A stretch of 64,000 bases of DNA, taken from positions 94,562,293 through 94,626,292 of the forward strand of contig OX375883.1 in the NCBI GenBank assembly GCA_947359465.1, given 5' to 3'. This DNA comes from Metellina segmentata. Taxonomy: Eukaryota; Arthropoda; Arachnida; Araneae; Tetragnathidae. The notes beneath the pieces were generated by a model. That model ran no database searches, had not been told where the DNA came from, and was given only the letters and a program-made list of their open reading frames with translations. Shown piece after piece: positions 20,372-33,700 of the stretch. Numbering within the stretch: the first letter of the stretch is position 1; the number at the start of each line of letters is the position of its first letter. The translations under genes and the position numbers were made by a program.

Positions 20372-21924
20372 CTAGCCACTGCGTGGCAAACCCGGCGTTA
20401 CCCGTGCCAGTTGCTTTTGTGGGGTTATTGGTTTGCGAAGCAAACCAATTGGGAATTCGTAGCCTATTGGATAACAACTACAACGGAGATACCCGTGGTG
20501 TTGGTTTGCGAAGCAAACCAAATGGGCGTTGCCCGTGACGTTAATTTTCCTGGGGGTAACATTCAAAAAAATATAAATACTTAATTTATAAATTATTTAT
20601 TAAAAGAAAATCAAACGTAAAAGGTATCTATCCAGAGTGAAATTTTCCAAAGATTTCAAATCCGATAAAATTTTTATTCTATCTTTAACGATCGCTAAGA
20701 TAGAAAAAAAAAGCACTGAAGAACGCCAGTGATAACTTTAATAATTTCTTTGATTTCACACTCGAATCCTGTCATACGACATCCGTCCTTTCCAAAATTC
20801 AGTACCAATCCCGAAGAACAGAACCCAATTTCCCAGTTTAACACCATACGAGAGAAATTGTTTGGGTTCATTTGAAAGACGCTCCGATCTCACATCTGCA
20901 AAATCACTTAACGAAACTTTCCCCTAATGAGAAAACCAGATGTGTGAAGTTCCATGTCCGTTGGGGCCACCAGAATTGGAGTGGAATCGCACAGTGTTTG
21001 GCGTATAACGACATTCCACCCAACCATAGCACGAGCGCTGTCGCCAATCTTTTCGCTCCAAGCACTGCTTGGCGAGAGAAATGCTCAAGCGCGAAAACGA
21101 GGGTTTTCGATTTCCCAGTCTTCCCTTCGTCCCGTCTGGCGTGGCCCAACGACTCAGGTATTTAAATGTTTTGAATTACACTCTCCCCTCCTTAAATTTT
21201 TGACAATTTCATATCTCTAGTGAGACTTGTCACCTCCCACGGAAGTAACGATTCTATTTTTGGACGATTTCTGTGGCTTGTTAAAAAGACTAGGGCATTA
21301 TAAGTATCCATTTCAACTCCCGCTGGAACACCACCAGCCCTTGAATAACGTTTTGTACTGACAACTATCATTATTACCAGTACAACTCATATGTATATAT
21401 ATTCTCGAGTGAATAAACAAGGATTCATTTGTCACCAGAACTCTGTCTTTCTTACAATCACGGAAAACCAACGCACAATAAGCTCTAATCATTCTTCCTT
21501 AGTGAATATTTTTAAACTCCCACTATACGATCCGTAATCTGAAAATCTCCATTGTAACCATTGTTACAAATCCTTTTCTCAGGAAATCAAAAAGAATGAA
21601 TCTCGAATCAAACGAAGGTCATTCAAATCTTTTATCTCCCCTTCTAGACGGGAGATGGAGTAGAGGCGGCTGGTGCACCTTAAATCTGTCGTGGCCGAAA
21701 GTCCTCACGTTGGGTTGGTGTGGAAGTTTGGAGAGTGAGGTGCTAACTCATGTGTTGCTTCGTCATCTAACCGTGGTTCAAAATTACAAGGTGTTGTCCA
21801 CGAATCTTTCCCTTAAGTCTGCCAAATTCCATTACTGTAAGTGCCATAGATTCGGCAGGACTTAGTGTGCAGGAAACAAACAGACAGACAAACAGATAAA
21901 CACTTCCTTTTATAATATTAGAGA
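20372..21924 (-). mobile_element. Helitron-like non-autonomous element
   Basis: Read on the minus strand it starts TCTCTAATATTATAAAAGG (complement of 21924 leftward) after an A, has tctgtttgtctgtctg soon after, and ends GTGGCTAG before a T at 20372. These are the expected TC start, CTAG end and A/T insertion site. A small hairpin GCCAC-tgc-GTGGC (20375-20387) lies at the 3' end. Length 1553 bp, no Rep/helicase domain. An internal minus-strand frame (20904-21149) is open for 81 codons without a known domain. Confidence 0.55.
20428..20521. repeat. Two copies of a 21-bp perfect palindrome
   Basis: TTGGTTTGCgaaGCAAACCAA occurs at 20428-20448 and 20501-20521, 73 bp apart, within the Helitron-like element. 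Confidence 0.9.
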
Positions 21925-22581
21925 TGCAATACATTTCATGTTTTGGGATTTAAAAAGACAGTAAATTCACACATCCTAAGAAATTAATGTATTTAAAAAT
22001 TAAGTAAATTAGTTTAGTTTAAATAAAATAAAATAGATGTAAGTACTCTAGACTGATCTATTTAAAAATTCAGTAAATTTGAAGTAATGTATTAAGTTTT
22101 ATTTTTTTAAACTAGAATTGTTTTACTCATTTTTTTATCATCATTTTGTTATATGGTAGAATGCAGTTTCATATAATTGAAAGTCAAGCATAAATGGCGA
22201 TATGATGCTTAGTGAATATGTAATATTTAGTTGGAGTCGTAAATGTATTCAGCTCTTGTTTAAAGAACAATAAATTAAAAATAAAATTGCACGTAATAAA
22301 ACATCTGTCATGATGCAATTAATTCGTTTATTAGAAAATTCTTCTGACAGATAATCTAATATTTGTTATGGAATGTTTACAAATTATGGTATAAAGAACT
22401 GAAAATGAATTTTCAGATGACCAGTTGCTTTTAATTAGTTTAGGAAAATAATTGTGATTATAATTATATAAATGTGTAAAGATATAAGGCAAAAAAAAAT
22501 ACAAGAAAATTAAATTAATCAAAGCATTTTTTTTTTATTCACTGTCATGTCTTATGTAATAATGTATTGCACTTGTCATGT
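21925..22581. other. AT-rich spacer next to the satellite
   Basis: No gene or repeat recognised. It is the unique flank of the satellite array. Confidence 0.5.
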
Positions 22582-24772
22582 ACTTCAAAGCTACCAATCC
22601 AAGTTCCCAGGCGATGTAATTTCTAAGGGAATGAAAAGGTATTTGACTGAGATATGGGGAGAGTGTTTTGTGTGAAGTATTCCCATAGAAATTAACGTGC
22701 TGCCGAGCGAGATGGTAGGGGGCATTGTAATTTCAAAGCTCCCAATATAAGTTCTGAGGCGATGTAATTTCTAAGGGAATGAAAAGGTATTTGACTGAGA
22801 TGTGGGGAGAGTGTTTTGTGTGAAGTATTCCCATAGAAATTAACGTGCTGCCGAGCGAGATGGGAGGGGGCATTGTGAATTCAACGCTCACAATCCAAGT
22901 TCTCAGGCTATGTAATTTCTAAGGGAATGAAAAGGTATTTGACTGAGATGTGGGGAGAGTGTTTTTTGTGAGGTATTCCCATAGAAATTAACGTGCTGCC
23001 GAGCGAGATGGGAGGGGGCATTGTAATCTCAAAGCTCCCAATCAAAGTTCTCAGGCGATGTAATTTCTAAGGGAATGAAAAGGCAGTTGACTGAGGTGTG
23101 GGGAGAGTGTTTTGTGTGAAGTATTCCCATAGAAATTAACGTGCTTCCGAGCGAAATGGGAGGAAGCATTATAACTTCAAAGCTATCAATCCAAGTTCTC
23201 AGGCGATGTAATTTCTAAGGGAATGAAAAGGTATTTGACTGAGATATGGGGAGAGTGTTTTGTGTGAAGTATTCCCATAGAAATTAACGTGCTGCCGAGC
23301 GAGATGGTAGGGGGCATTGTAATTTCAAAGCTCCCAATATAAGTTCTGAGGCGATGTAATTTATAAGGGAATGAAAAGGTATTTGACTGAGATGTGGGGA
23401 GAGTGTTTTGTGTGAAGTATTCCCATAGAAATTAACGTGCTGCCGAGCGAGATGGGAGGGGGCATTGTGAATTCAACGCTCACAATCCAAGTTCTCAGGC
23501 TATGTAATTTCTAAGGGAATGAAAAGGTATTTGAGTGAGATGTGGGGAGAGTGTTTTTTGTGAAGTATTCCCATAGAAATTAACGTGCTGCCGAGCGAGA
23601 TGGGAGGGGGCATAGTAATTTCAAAGCTCCCAATCCAAGTTCTCAGGCAATGTAATTTCTAAGTTAATTAAAATGTATTTGACTGAGATGTGGGGAGAGT
23701 GTTTTTAATGAAGTATTCCCATAGAAATTAACGTGCTGCCGAGCGAGATGGGAGGGGGCATTGTAATTTCAAAGCTCCCAATCCAAGTTCTCAGGCGATG
23801 TAATTTCTAAGGGAATGTAAATGTATTTGACTGAGATGTGGGGAGAGTGTTTTTTGTGAAGTATTCCCATAGAAATTAACGTGCTGCCGAGCGAGATGGG
23901 AGGGGGCATAGTAATTTCAAAGCTCCCAATCCAAGTTCTCAGGCAATGTAATTTCTAAGTTAATTAAAATGTATTTGACTGAGATGTGGGGAGAGTGTTT
24001 TTAATGAAGTATTCCCATAGAAATTAACGTGCTGCCGAGCGAGATGGTAGGGGGCATTATAATTTCAAAGCTCCCAATCAAAGTTCTCAGGCGATGTAAT
24101 TTCTAAGGGAATGAAAAGGCAGTTGATTGAGGTGTGGGGAGAGTGTTTTGTGTGAAGTATTCCCATAGAAATTAACGTGCTTCCGAGCGAAATGGGAGGG
24201 GGCATTATAACTTCAAAGCTACCAATCAAAGTTCTCAGGCGATGTAATTTCTAAGGGAATGAAAAGGCATTTCACTGAGGTGTGGGGAGAGTGTTTTGTG
24301 TGAAGTATTCCCATAGAAATTAACGTGCTGCCGAGCGAAATGGGAGGGGGCATTATAATTTCAAAGCTACCAATCCAAGTTCTCAGGCGATATAATTTCT
24401 AAGGGAATGAAAAGGTATTTGACTGAGATGTGGGGAGAGGGTTTTGTGTGAAGTATTCCCATAAAAATTAACGTGCTGCCGAGCGAGATGGGAGTGGGCA
24501 TTGTAATTTCAAAGCTCCCAATCCAAATTCTGAGACGATGTAATATATCTAACGGAATGAAAAGGTATTTGACTGATATGTGGGGAGAGTGTTTTGTGTG
24601 AAGTATTCCCATAGAAATTAACGTGCTGCCGAGCGAGATGGGAAGGGGCATTGTGATTTCAACGCTCACAATCCAAGTTCTCAGGCTATGTAATTTCTAA
24701 GGGAATGAAAAGGTATTTGACTGAGATGTGGGGAGATTGTTTTTTGAGAAGTATTCCATAGAAATTAACGTG

Positions 24773-24840
24773 CTGCCGAGCGAGATGGGAGGGGGCATAG
24801 TAATTTCAAAGCTCCCAATCCAAGTTCTCAGGCAATGTAA
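24773..24840. repeat. Single 68-bp truncated monomer
   Basis: From ctgccgag at 24773 to the next ctgccgag at 24841 is 68 bp. The junction aggcaatgtaa|ctgccgagc removes the stretch from the left dyad arm to the right dyad arm. Its breakpoints differ from those of the 67-bp units. Confidence 0.8.
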
Positions 24841-27763
24841 CTGCCGAGCGAGATGGGAGGGGGCATTGTAATTTCAAAGCTCCCAATCCAAGTTCTCAGG
24901 CGATGTAATTTCTAAGGGAATGAAAATGTATTTGACTGAGATGTGGGGAGAGTGTTTTGTGTGAGGTATTCCCATAGAAATTAACGTGCTGCCGAGCGAG
25001 ATGGGAGGGGGCATTGTAATCTCAAAGCTCCCAATCCAAGTTCTCAGGCAAAGTAATTTCTAAGGGAATGAAAAGGTATTTGACTGAGATGTGGGGAGAG
25101 TGTTTCGTGTGAAGTATTCCCATAGAAATTAACGTGCTGCCGAGCGAGATGGTAGGGGGCATTATAATTTCAAAGCTCCCAATCAAAGTTCTCAGGCGAT
25201 GTAATTTCTAAGGGAATGAAAAGGCAGTTGACTGAGGTGTGGGGAGAGTGTTTTGTGTGAAGTATTCCCATAGAAATTAACGTGCTTCCGAGCGAAATGG
25301 GAGGGGGCATTATAACTTCAAAGCTACCAATCCAAGTTCTCAGGCGATGTAATTTCTAAGGGAATGAAAAGGTATTTGACTGAGATATGGGGAGAGTGTT
25401 TTGTGTGAAGTATTCCCATAGAAATTAACGTGCTGCCGAGCGAGATGGTAGGGGGCATTGTAATTTCAAAGCTCCCAATATAAGTTCTGAGGCGAAGTAA
25501 TTTCTAAGGAAATGAAAAGGTATTTGACTGAGATGTGGGGAGAGTGTTTTGTGTGAAGTATTCCCATAGAAATTAACGTGCTACCGAGCGAGATGGGAGG
25601 GGGCATTGTGAATTCAACGCTAACAATCCAAGTTCTCAGGCTATGTAATTTCTAAGGGAATGAAAAGGTATTTGACTGAGATGTGGGGAGAGTGTTTTTT
25701 TGTGAAGTATTCCCATAGAAATTAACGTGCTGCCGAGCGAGATGGGAGGGGGCATTGTAATTTCAAAGCTCCCAGTCCAAGTTCTCAGGCGATGTAATTT
25801 CTAAGGGAATGAAAATGTATTTGACTGAGATGTGGGGAGAGTGTTTTTTGTGTAGTATTCCCATAGAAATTAACGTGCTGCCGAGCGAGATGGGAGGGGG
25901 CATAGTAATTTCAAAGCTCCCAATCCAAGTTCTCAGGCAATGTAATTTCTAAGTTAATTAAAATGTATTTGACTGAGATGTGGGGAGAGTGTTTTTAATG
26001 AAGTATTCCCATAGAAATTATTGTGCTGCCGAGCGAGATGGGAGGGGGCATTGTAATTTCAAAGCTCCCAATCCAAGTTCTCAGGCGATGTAATTTCTAA
26101 GGGAATGAAAATGTATTTGACTGAGATGTGGGGAGAGTGTTTTGTGTGAAGTATTCCAATAGAAATTAACGTGCTGCCGAGCGAGATGGGAGGAGGCATT
26201 GTAATCTCAAAGCTCCCAATCAAAGTTCTCAGGCAATGTAATTTCTAAGTTAATTAAAATGTATTTGACTGAGATGTGGGGAGAGTGTTTTTAATGAAGT
26301 ATTCCCATAGAAATTATTGTGCTGCCGAGCGAGATGGGAGGGGGCATTGTAATTTCAAAGCTCCCAATCCAAGTTCTCAGGCAAAGTAATTTCTAAGGGA
26401 ATGAAAAGGTATTTGACTGAGATGTGGGGAGAGTGTTTCGTGTGAAGTATTCCCATAGAAATTAACGTGCTGCCGAGCGAGATGGTAGGGGGCATTATAA
26501 TTTCAAAGCTCCCAATCAAAGTTCTCAGGCGATGTAATTTCTAAGGGAATGAAAAGGCAGTTGACTGAGGTGTGGGGAGAGTGTTTTGTGTGAAGTATTC
26601 CCATAGAAATTAACGTGCTTCCGAGCGAAATGGGAGGGGGCATTATAACTTCAAAGCTACCAATCCAAGTTCTCAGGCGATGTAATTTCTAAGGGAATGA
26701 AAAGGTATTTGACTGAGATATGGGGAGAGTGTTTTGTGTGAAGTTTTCCCATAGAAATTAACGTGCTGCCGAGCGACATGGTAGGGGGCATTGTAATTTC
26801 AAAGCTCCCAATCCAAGTTCTCAGGCGATGTAATTTCTAAGAGAATGAAAATGTATTTGACTGAGATGTGGGGAGAGTGTTTTGTGTGAAGTATTCCCAT
26901 AGAAATTAACGTGCTGCCGAGCGAGATGGGAGGAGGCATTGTAATCTCAAAGCTCCCAATCCAAGTTCTCAATCAAAGTAATTTCTAAGGGAATGAAAAG
27001 GTATTTGACTGAGATGTGGGGAGAGTGTTTCGTGTGAAGTATTCCCATAGAAATTAACGTGCTGCCGAGCGAGATGGTAGGGGGCATTATAATTTCAAAG
27101 CTCCCAATCAAAGTTCTCAGGCGATGTAATTTCTAAGGGAATGAAAAGGCAGTTGACTGAGGTGTGGGGAGAGTGTTTTGTGTGAAGTATTCCTATAGAA
27201 ATTAACGTGCTTCCGAGCGAAATGGGAGGGGGCATTATAACTTCAAAGCTACCAATCCAAGTTCTCAGGCGATGTAATTTCTAAGGGAATGAAAAGGTAT
27301 TTGACTGAGATATGGGGAGAGTGTTTTGTGTGAAGTATTCCCATAGAAATTAACGTGCTGCCGAGCGAGATGGGAGGGGGCATTGTGTATTCAACGCTCA
27401 CAATCCAAGTTCTCAGGCAATGTAATTTCTAAGTTAATTAAAATGTATTTGACTGAGTTGTGGGGAGAGTGTTTTTAATGAAGTATTCCCATAGAAATTA
27501 ACGTGCTGCCGAGCGAGATGGGAGGGGGCATTGTAATTTCAAAGCTCCCAATCCAAGTTCTCAGGCAAAGTAATTTCTAAGGGAATGAAAAGGTATTTGA
27601 CTGAGATGTGGGGAGAGTGTTTCGTGTGAAGTATTCCCATAGAAATTAACGTGCTGCCGAGCGAGATGGTAGGGGGCATTATAATTTCAAAGCTCCCAAT
27701 CAAAGTTCTCAGGCGATGTAATTTCTAAGGGAATGAAAAGGCAGTTGACTGAGGTGTGGGGAG

Positions 27764-30700
27764 AGTGTTTTGTGTGAAGTATTCCCATAGAAATTAACGT
27801 GCTTCCGAGCGAAATGGGAGGGGGCATTATAACTTCAAAGCTACCAATCCAAGTTCTCAGGCGATGTAATTTCTAAGGGAATGAAAAGGTATTTGACTGA
27901 GATATGGGGAGAGTGTTTTGTGTGAAGTATTCCCATAGAAATTAACGTGCTGCCGAGCGACATGGTAGGGGGCATTGTAATTTCAAAGCTCCCAATATAA
28001 GTTCTGAGGCGATGTAATTTCTAAGGAAATGAAAAGGTATTTGACTGAGATGTGGGGAGAGTGTTTTTTGTGAAGTATTCCCATAGAAATTAACGTGCTG
28101 CCGAGCGAGATGGGAGTGGGCATTGTAATTTCAAAGCTCCCAATCCAAGTTCTCAGGCGATGTAATTTCTAAGGGAATGAAAATGTATTTGACTGAGATG
28201 TGGGGAGAGTGTTTTGTGTGAAGTATTCCCATAGAAATTAACGTGCTGCCGAGCGAGATGGGAGGAGGCATTGTAATCTCAAAGCTCCCAATCCAAGTTC
28301 TCAGGCAAAGTAATTTCTAAGGGAATGAAAAGGTATTTGACTGAGATGTGGGGAGAGTGTTTCGTGTGAAGTATTCCCATAGAAATTAACGTGCTGCCGA
28401 GCGAGATGGTAGGGGGCATTATAATTTCAAAGCTCCCAATCAAAGTTCTCAGGCGATGTAATTTCTAAGGGAATAAAAAGGCAGTTGACTGAGGTGTGGG
28501 GAGAGTGTTTTGTGTGAAGTATTCCTATAGAAATTAACGTGCTTCCGAGCGAAATGGGAGGGGGCATTATAACTTCAAAGCTACCAATCCAAGTTCTCAG
28601 GCGATGTAATTTCTAAGGGAATGAAAAGGTATTTGACTGAGATATGGGGAGAGTGTTTCGTGTGAAGTATTCCCATAGAAATTAACGTGCTGCCGAGCGA
28701 GATGGTAGGGGGCATTATAATTTCAAAGCTCCCAATCAAAGTTCTCAGGCGATGTAATTTCTAAGGGAATGAAAAGGCAGTTGACTGAGGTGTGGGGAGA
28801 GTGTTTTGTGTGAAGTATTCCTATAGAAATTAACGTGCTTCCGAGCGAAATGGGAGGGGGCATTATAACTTCAAAGCTACCAATCCAAGTTCTCAGGCGA
28901 TGTAATTTCTAAGGGAATGAAAAGGTATTTGACTGAGATATGGGGAGAGTGTTTTGTGTGAAGAATTCCCATAGAAATTAACGTGCTGCCGAGCGAGATG
29001 GGAGGGGGCATTGTGAATTCAACGCTCACAATCCAAGTTCTCAGGCAATGTAATTTCTAAGTTAATTAAAATGTATTTGACTGAGTTGTGGGGAGAGTGT
29101 TTTTAATGAAGTATTCCCATAGAAATTAACGTGCTGCCGAGCGAGATGGGAGGGGGCATTGTAATTTCAAAGCTCCCAATCCAAGTTCTCAGGCGATGTA
29201 ATTTCTAAGGGAATGAAAATGTATTTGACTGAGATGTGGGGAGAGTGTTTTGTGTGAAGTATTCCCGTATAAATTAACGTGTTGCCGAGCGAGATGGGAG
29301 GGGGCTTTGTAATTTCAAAGCTCCCAATCCAAGTTCTCAGGCGATGATATTTCTAAGGGAATGAAAATGTATTTGACTGAGATGTTGGGAGCGTGTTTTG
29401 TGCGAAATATTCCCATAGAAATTAACGTGCTACCGAGCGAGATGGGAGGGGGCATTGTAATTTCAAAGCTCCCAATCCAATTTTTCAGGCGATGTAATTT
29501 CTAAGGGAATTAATAGGTATTTGCCTGAGATGTGGGGAGAGTGTTTTGAGTGAAGTATTCCCATAGAAATTAACGTGCTTCCGAGCGAGATGGGAGGGGC
29601 ATTGTAATTTCAAAGCTCTCAATCCAAGTTTCCAGGCGATGTAATTTTTAAGTGAATGAAAAGGTACTTTACTGAGATGTGGGGAGAGTGTTTTGTATGA
29701 AGTATTCCCATAGAAATTAACGTGCTGCCGAGCGAGATGGGAGGGGGCATTATAATTTCAAAGCTCCCAATCCAAGTTCTCAGGCAATGTCATATCTAAG
29801 GGAATTAAAAGGTATTTGACTGAGATGTGGCGAGAGTGTTTTGAGTGAAGTATTCCCATAGAAATAAACGTGCTGCCGAGCGAGATGGGAGGGGGCATTA
29901 TAATTTCAAAGCTCCCAATCCAAGTTCTCAGGCGATGTAATTTCTAAGGGAATTAAAAGGTATTTGCCTGAGATGTGGGGAGAGTGTTTTGAGTGAAGTA
30001 TTCCCATAGAAATTAACGTGCTTCCGAGCGAGATGGGAGGGGGCATTATAATTTAAAAGGTGAAGTATTCCCATAGAAATTAACGTGCTGCCGAGCGAGA
30101 TGGGAGGGGGCATTGTAATCTCAAAGCTCCCAATCCAAGTTCTCAGGCAAAGTAATTTCTAAGGGAATGAAAAGTTATTTGACTGAGAAGTGGGGAGAGT
30201 GTTTCGTGTGAAGTATTCCCATAGAAATTAACGTGCTGCCGAGCGAGATGGTAGGGGGCATTATAATTTCAAAGCTCCCAATCAAAGTTCTCAGGCGATG
30301 TAATTTCTAAGGAAATGAAAAGGCAGTTGACTGAGGTGTGGGGAGAGTGTTTTCTGTGAAGTATTCCCATAGAAATTAACGTGCTTCCGAGCGAAATGGG
30401 AGGGGGCATTATAACTTCAAAGCTACCAATCCAAGTTCTGAGGCGATGTAATTTCTAAGGGAATGAAAAGGTATTTGACTGAGATGTGGGGAGAGTGTTT
30501 TGAGTGAAGTATTCCCATAGAAATAAACGTGCTGCCGAGCGAGATGGGAAAGGGCATTGTAATTTCAAAGCTCCCAATCCAAGTTCTCAGGCGATGTAAT
30601 TTCTAAGGGAATTAAAAGGTATTTGCCTGAGATGTGGGGAGAGTGTTTTGAGTGAAGTATTCCCATAGAAATTAACGTGCTTCCAAGCGAGATGGGAGGG

Positions 30701-33700
30701 GGCATTGTAATTTAAAAGGTGAAGTATTCCCATAGAAATTAACGTGCTGCCGAGCGAAATGGTAGGGGTCTTTGTAATTTCAAAGCTACCAATCCAAGTT
30801 CTCAGGCGATGTAATTTCTAAGGGAATGAAAAGGTATTTGACTGAGATATGGGGAGAGTGTTTTGTGTGAAGTATTCCCATAGAAATAAACGTGCTGCCG
30901 AGCGAGATGGGAGGGGGCATTGTAATTTCAAAGCTCCCAATCCTAGTTCTCAGGCGATGTAATTTCTAAGGGAATTGAAAGGTATTTGCCTGAGATGTGG
31001 GGAGAGTGTTTTGAGTGAAGTATTCCCATAGAAATTAACGTGCTTCCGAGCGAGATGGGAGGGGGCATTGTAATTTAAAAGGTGAAGTATTCCCATAGAA
31101 ATTAACGTGCTGCTGAACGAAATGGGAGGGGTCTTTGTAATTTCAAAGCTTCCAATCCAAGTTCTCAGGCGATGTAATTTCTAAGGGAATGAAAATTATT
31201 TGACTGAGATGTGGGGACAGTGTTTTGTGTGAAGTATTCCCATAGAAATTAACGTGCTTCCGAGCGAAATGGGAGGGGGCATTATAACTTCAAAGCTACC
31301 AATCCAAGTTCTCAGGCGATGTAATTTCTAAGGGAATGAAAAGGTATTTGACTGAGATATGGGGAGAGTGTTTTGTGTGAAGTATTCCCATAGAAATTAA
31401 CGTGCTGCCGAGCGACATGGTAGGGGGCATTGTAATTTCAAAGCTCCCAATATAAGTTCTGAGGCGATGTAATTTCTAAGGAAATGAAAAGGTATTTGAC
31501 TGAGATGTGGGGAGAGTGTTTTTTGTGAAGTATTCCCATAGAAATTAACGTGCTGCCGAGCGAGATGGGAGTGGGCATTGTAATTTCAAAGCTCCCAATC
31601 CAAGTTCTCAGGCGATGTAATTTCTAAGGGAATGAAAATGTATTTGACTGAGATGTGGGGAGAGTGTTTTGTGTGAAGTATTCCCATAGAAATTAACGTG
31701 CTGCCGAGCGAGATGGGAGGAGGCATTGTAATCTCAAAGCTCCCAATCCAAGTTCTCAGGCAAAGTAATTTCTAAGGGAATGAAAAGGTATTTGACTGAG
31801 ATGTGGGGAGAGTGTTTCGTGTGAAGTATTCCCATAGAAATTAACGTGCTGCCGAGCGAGATGGTAGGGGGCATTATAATTTCAAAGCTCCCAATCAAAG
31901 TTCTCAGGCGATGTAATTTCTAAGGGAATAAAAAGGCAGTTGACTGAGGTGTGGGAAGAGTGTTTTGTGTGAAGTATTCCTATAGAAATTAACGTGCTTC
32001 CGAGCGAAATGGGAGGGGGCATTATAACTTCAAAGCTACCAATCCAAGTTCTCAGGCGATGTAATTTCTAAGGGAATGAAAAGGTATTTGACTGAGATAT
32101 GGGGAGAGTGTTTCGTGTGAAGTATTCCCATAGAAATTAACGTGCTGCCGAGCGAGATGGTAGGGGGCATTATAATTTCAAAGCTCCCAATCAAAGTTCT
32201 CAGGCGATGTAATTTCTAAGGGAATGAAAAGGCAGTTGACTGAGGTGTGGGGAGAGTGTTTTGTGTGAAGTATTCCTATAGAAATTAACGTGCTTCCGAG
32301 CGAAATGGGAGGGGGCATTATAACTTCAAAGCTACCAATCCAAGTTCTCAGGCGATGTAATTTCTAAGGGAATGAAAAGGTATTTGACTGAGATATGGGG
32401 AGAGTGTTTTGTGTGAAGAATTCCCATAGAAATTAACGTGCTGCCGAGCGAGATGGGAGGGGGCATTGTGAATTCAACGCTCACAATCCAAGTTCTCAGG
32501 CAATGTAATTTCTAAGTTAATTAAAATGTATTTGACTGAGTTGTGGGGAGAGTGTTTTTAATGAAGTATTCCCATAGAAATTAACGTGCTGCCGAGCGAG
32601 ATGGGAGGGGGCATTGTAATTTCAAAGCTCCCAATCCAAGTTCTCAGGCGATGTAATTTCTAAGGGAATGAAAATGTATTTGACTGAGATGTGGGGAGAG
32701 TGTTTTGTGTGAAGTATTCCCGTATAAATTAACGTGTTGCCGAGCGAGATGGGAGGGGGCTTTGTAATTTCAAAGCTCCCAATCCAAGTTCTCAGGCGAT
32801 GATATTTCTAAGGGAATGAAAATGTATTTGACTGAGATGTTGGGAGCGTGTTTTGTGCGAAATATTCCCATAGAAATTAACGTGCTACCGAGCGAGATGG
32901 GAGGGGGCATTGTAATTTCAAAGCTCCCAATCCAATTTTTCAGGCGATGTAATTTCTAAGGGAATTAATAGGTATTTGCCTGAGATGTGGGGAGAGTGTT
33001 TTGAGTGAAGTATTCCCATAGAAATTAACGTGCTTCCGAGCGAGATGGGAGGGGCATTGTAATTTCAAAGCTCTCAATCCAAGTTTCCAGGCGATGTAAT
33101 TTTTAAGTGAATGAAAAGGTACTTTACTGAGATGTGGGGAGAGTGTTTTGTATGAAGTATTCCCATAGAAATTAACGTGCTGCCGAGCGAGATGGGAGGG
33201 GGCATTATAATTTCAAAGCTCCCAATCCAAGTTCTCAGGCAATGTCATATCTAAGGGAATTAAAAGGTATTTGACTGAGATGTGGCGAGAGTGTTTTGAG
33301 TGAAGTATTCCCATAGAAATAAACGTGCTGCCGAGCGAGATGGGAGGGGGCATTATAATTTCAAAGCTCCCAATCCAAGTTCTCAGGCGATGTAATTTCT
33401 AAGGGAATTAAAAGGTATTTGCCTGAGATGTGGGGAGAGTGTTTTGAGTGAAGTATTCCCATAGAAATTAACGTGCTTCCGAGCGAGATGGGAGGGGGCA
33501 TTATAATTTAAAAGGTGAAGTATTCCCATAGAAATTAACGTGCTGCCGAGCGAGATGGGAGGGGGCATTGTAATCTCAAAGCTCCCAATCCAAGTTCTCA
33601 GGCAATGTCATATCTAAGGGAATTAAAAGGTATTTGACTGAGATGTGGCGAGAGTGTTTTGAGTGAAGTATTCCCATAGAAATAAACGTGCTGCCGAGCG

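Noticed and set aside
20872..21220. Overlapping plus- and minus-strand frames inside the Helitron-like element
   Set aside because: No known domain; probably non-coding repeat, although the 81-codon minus frame could be tested in other copies.
24367..24669. 100-codon minus-strand open frame inside the satellite
   Set aside because: It is a translation of satellite monomers; the same peptide phrases recur with the repeat and there is no domain.
29928..30113. Identical 61-codon minus-strand frames at 29928, 33383 and 62914
   Set aside because: They exist only because satellite blocks are duplicated; a useful duplication marker but not genes.
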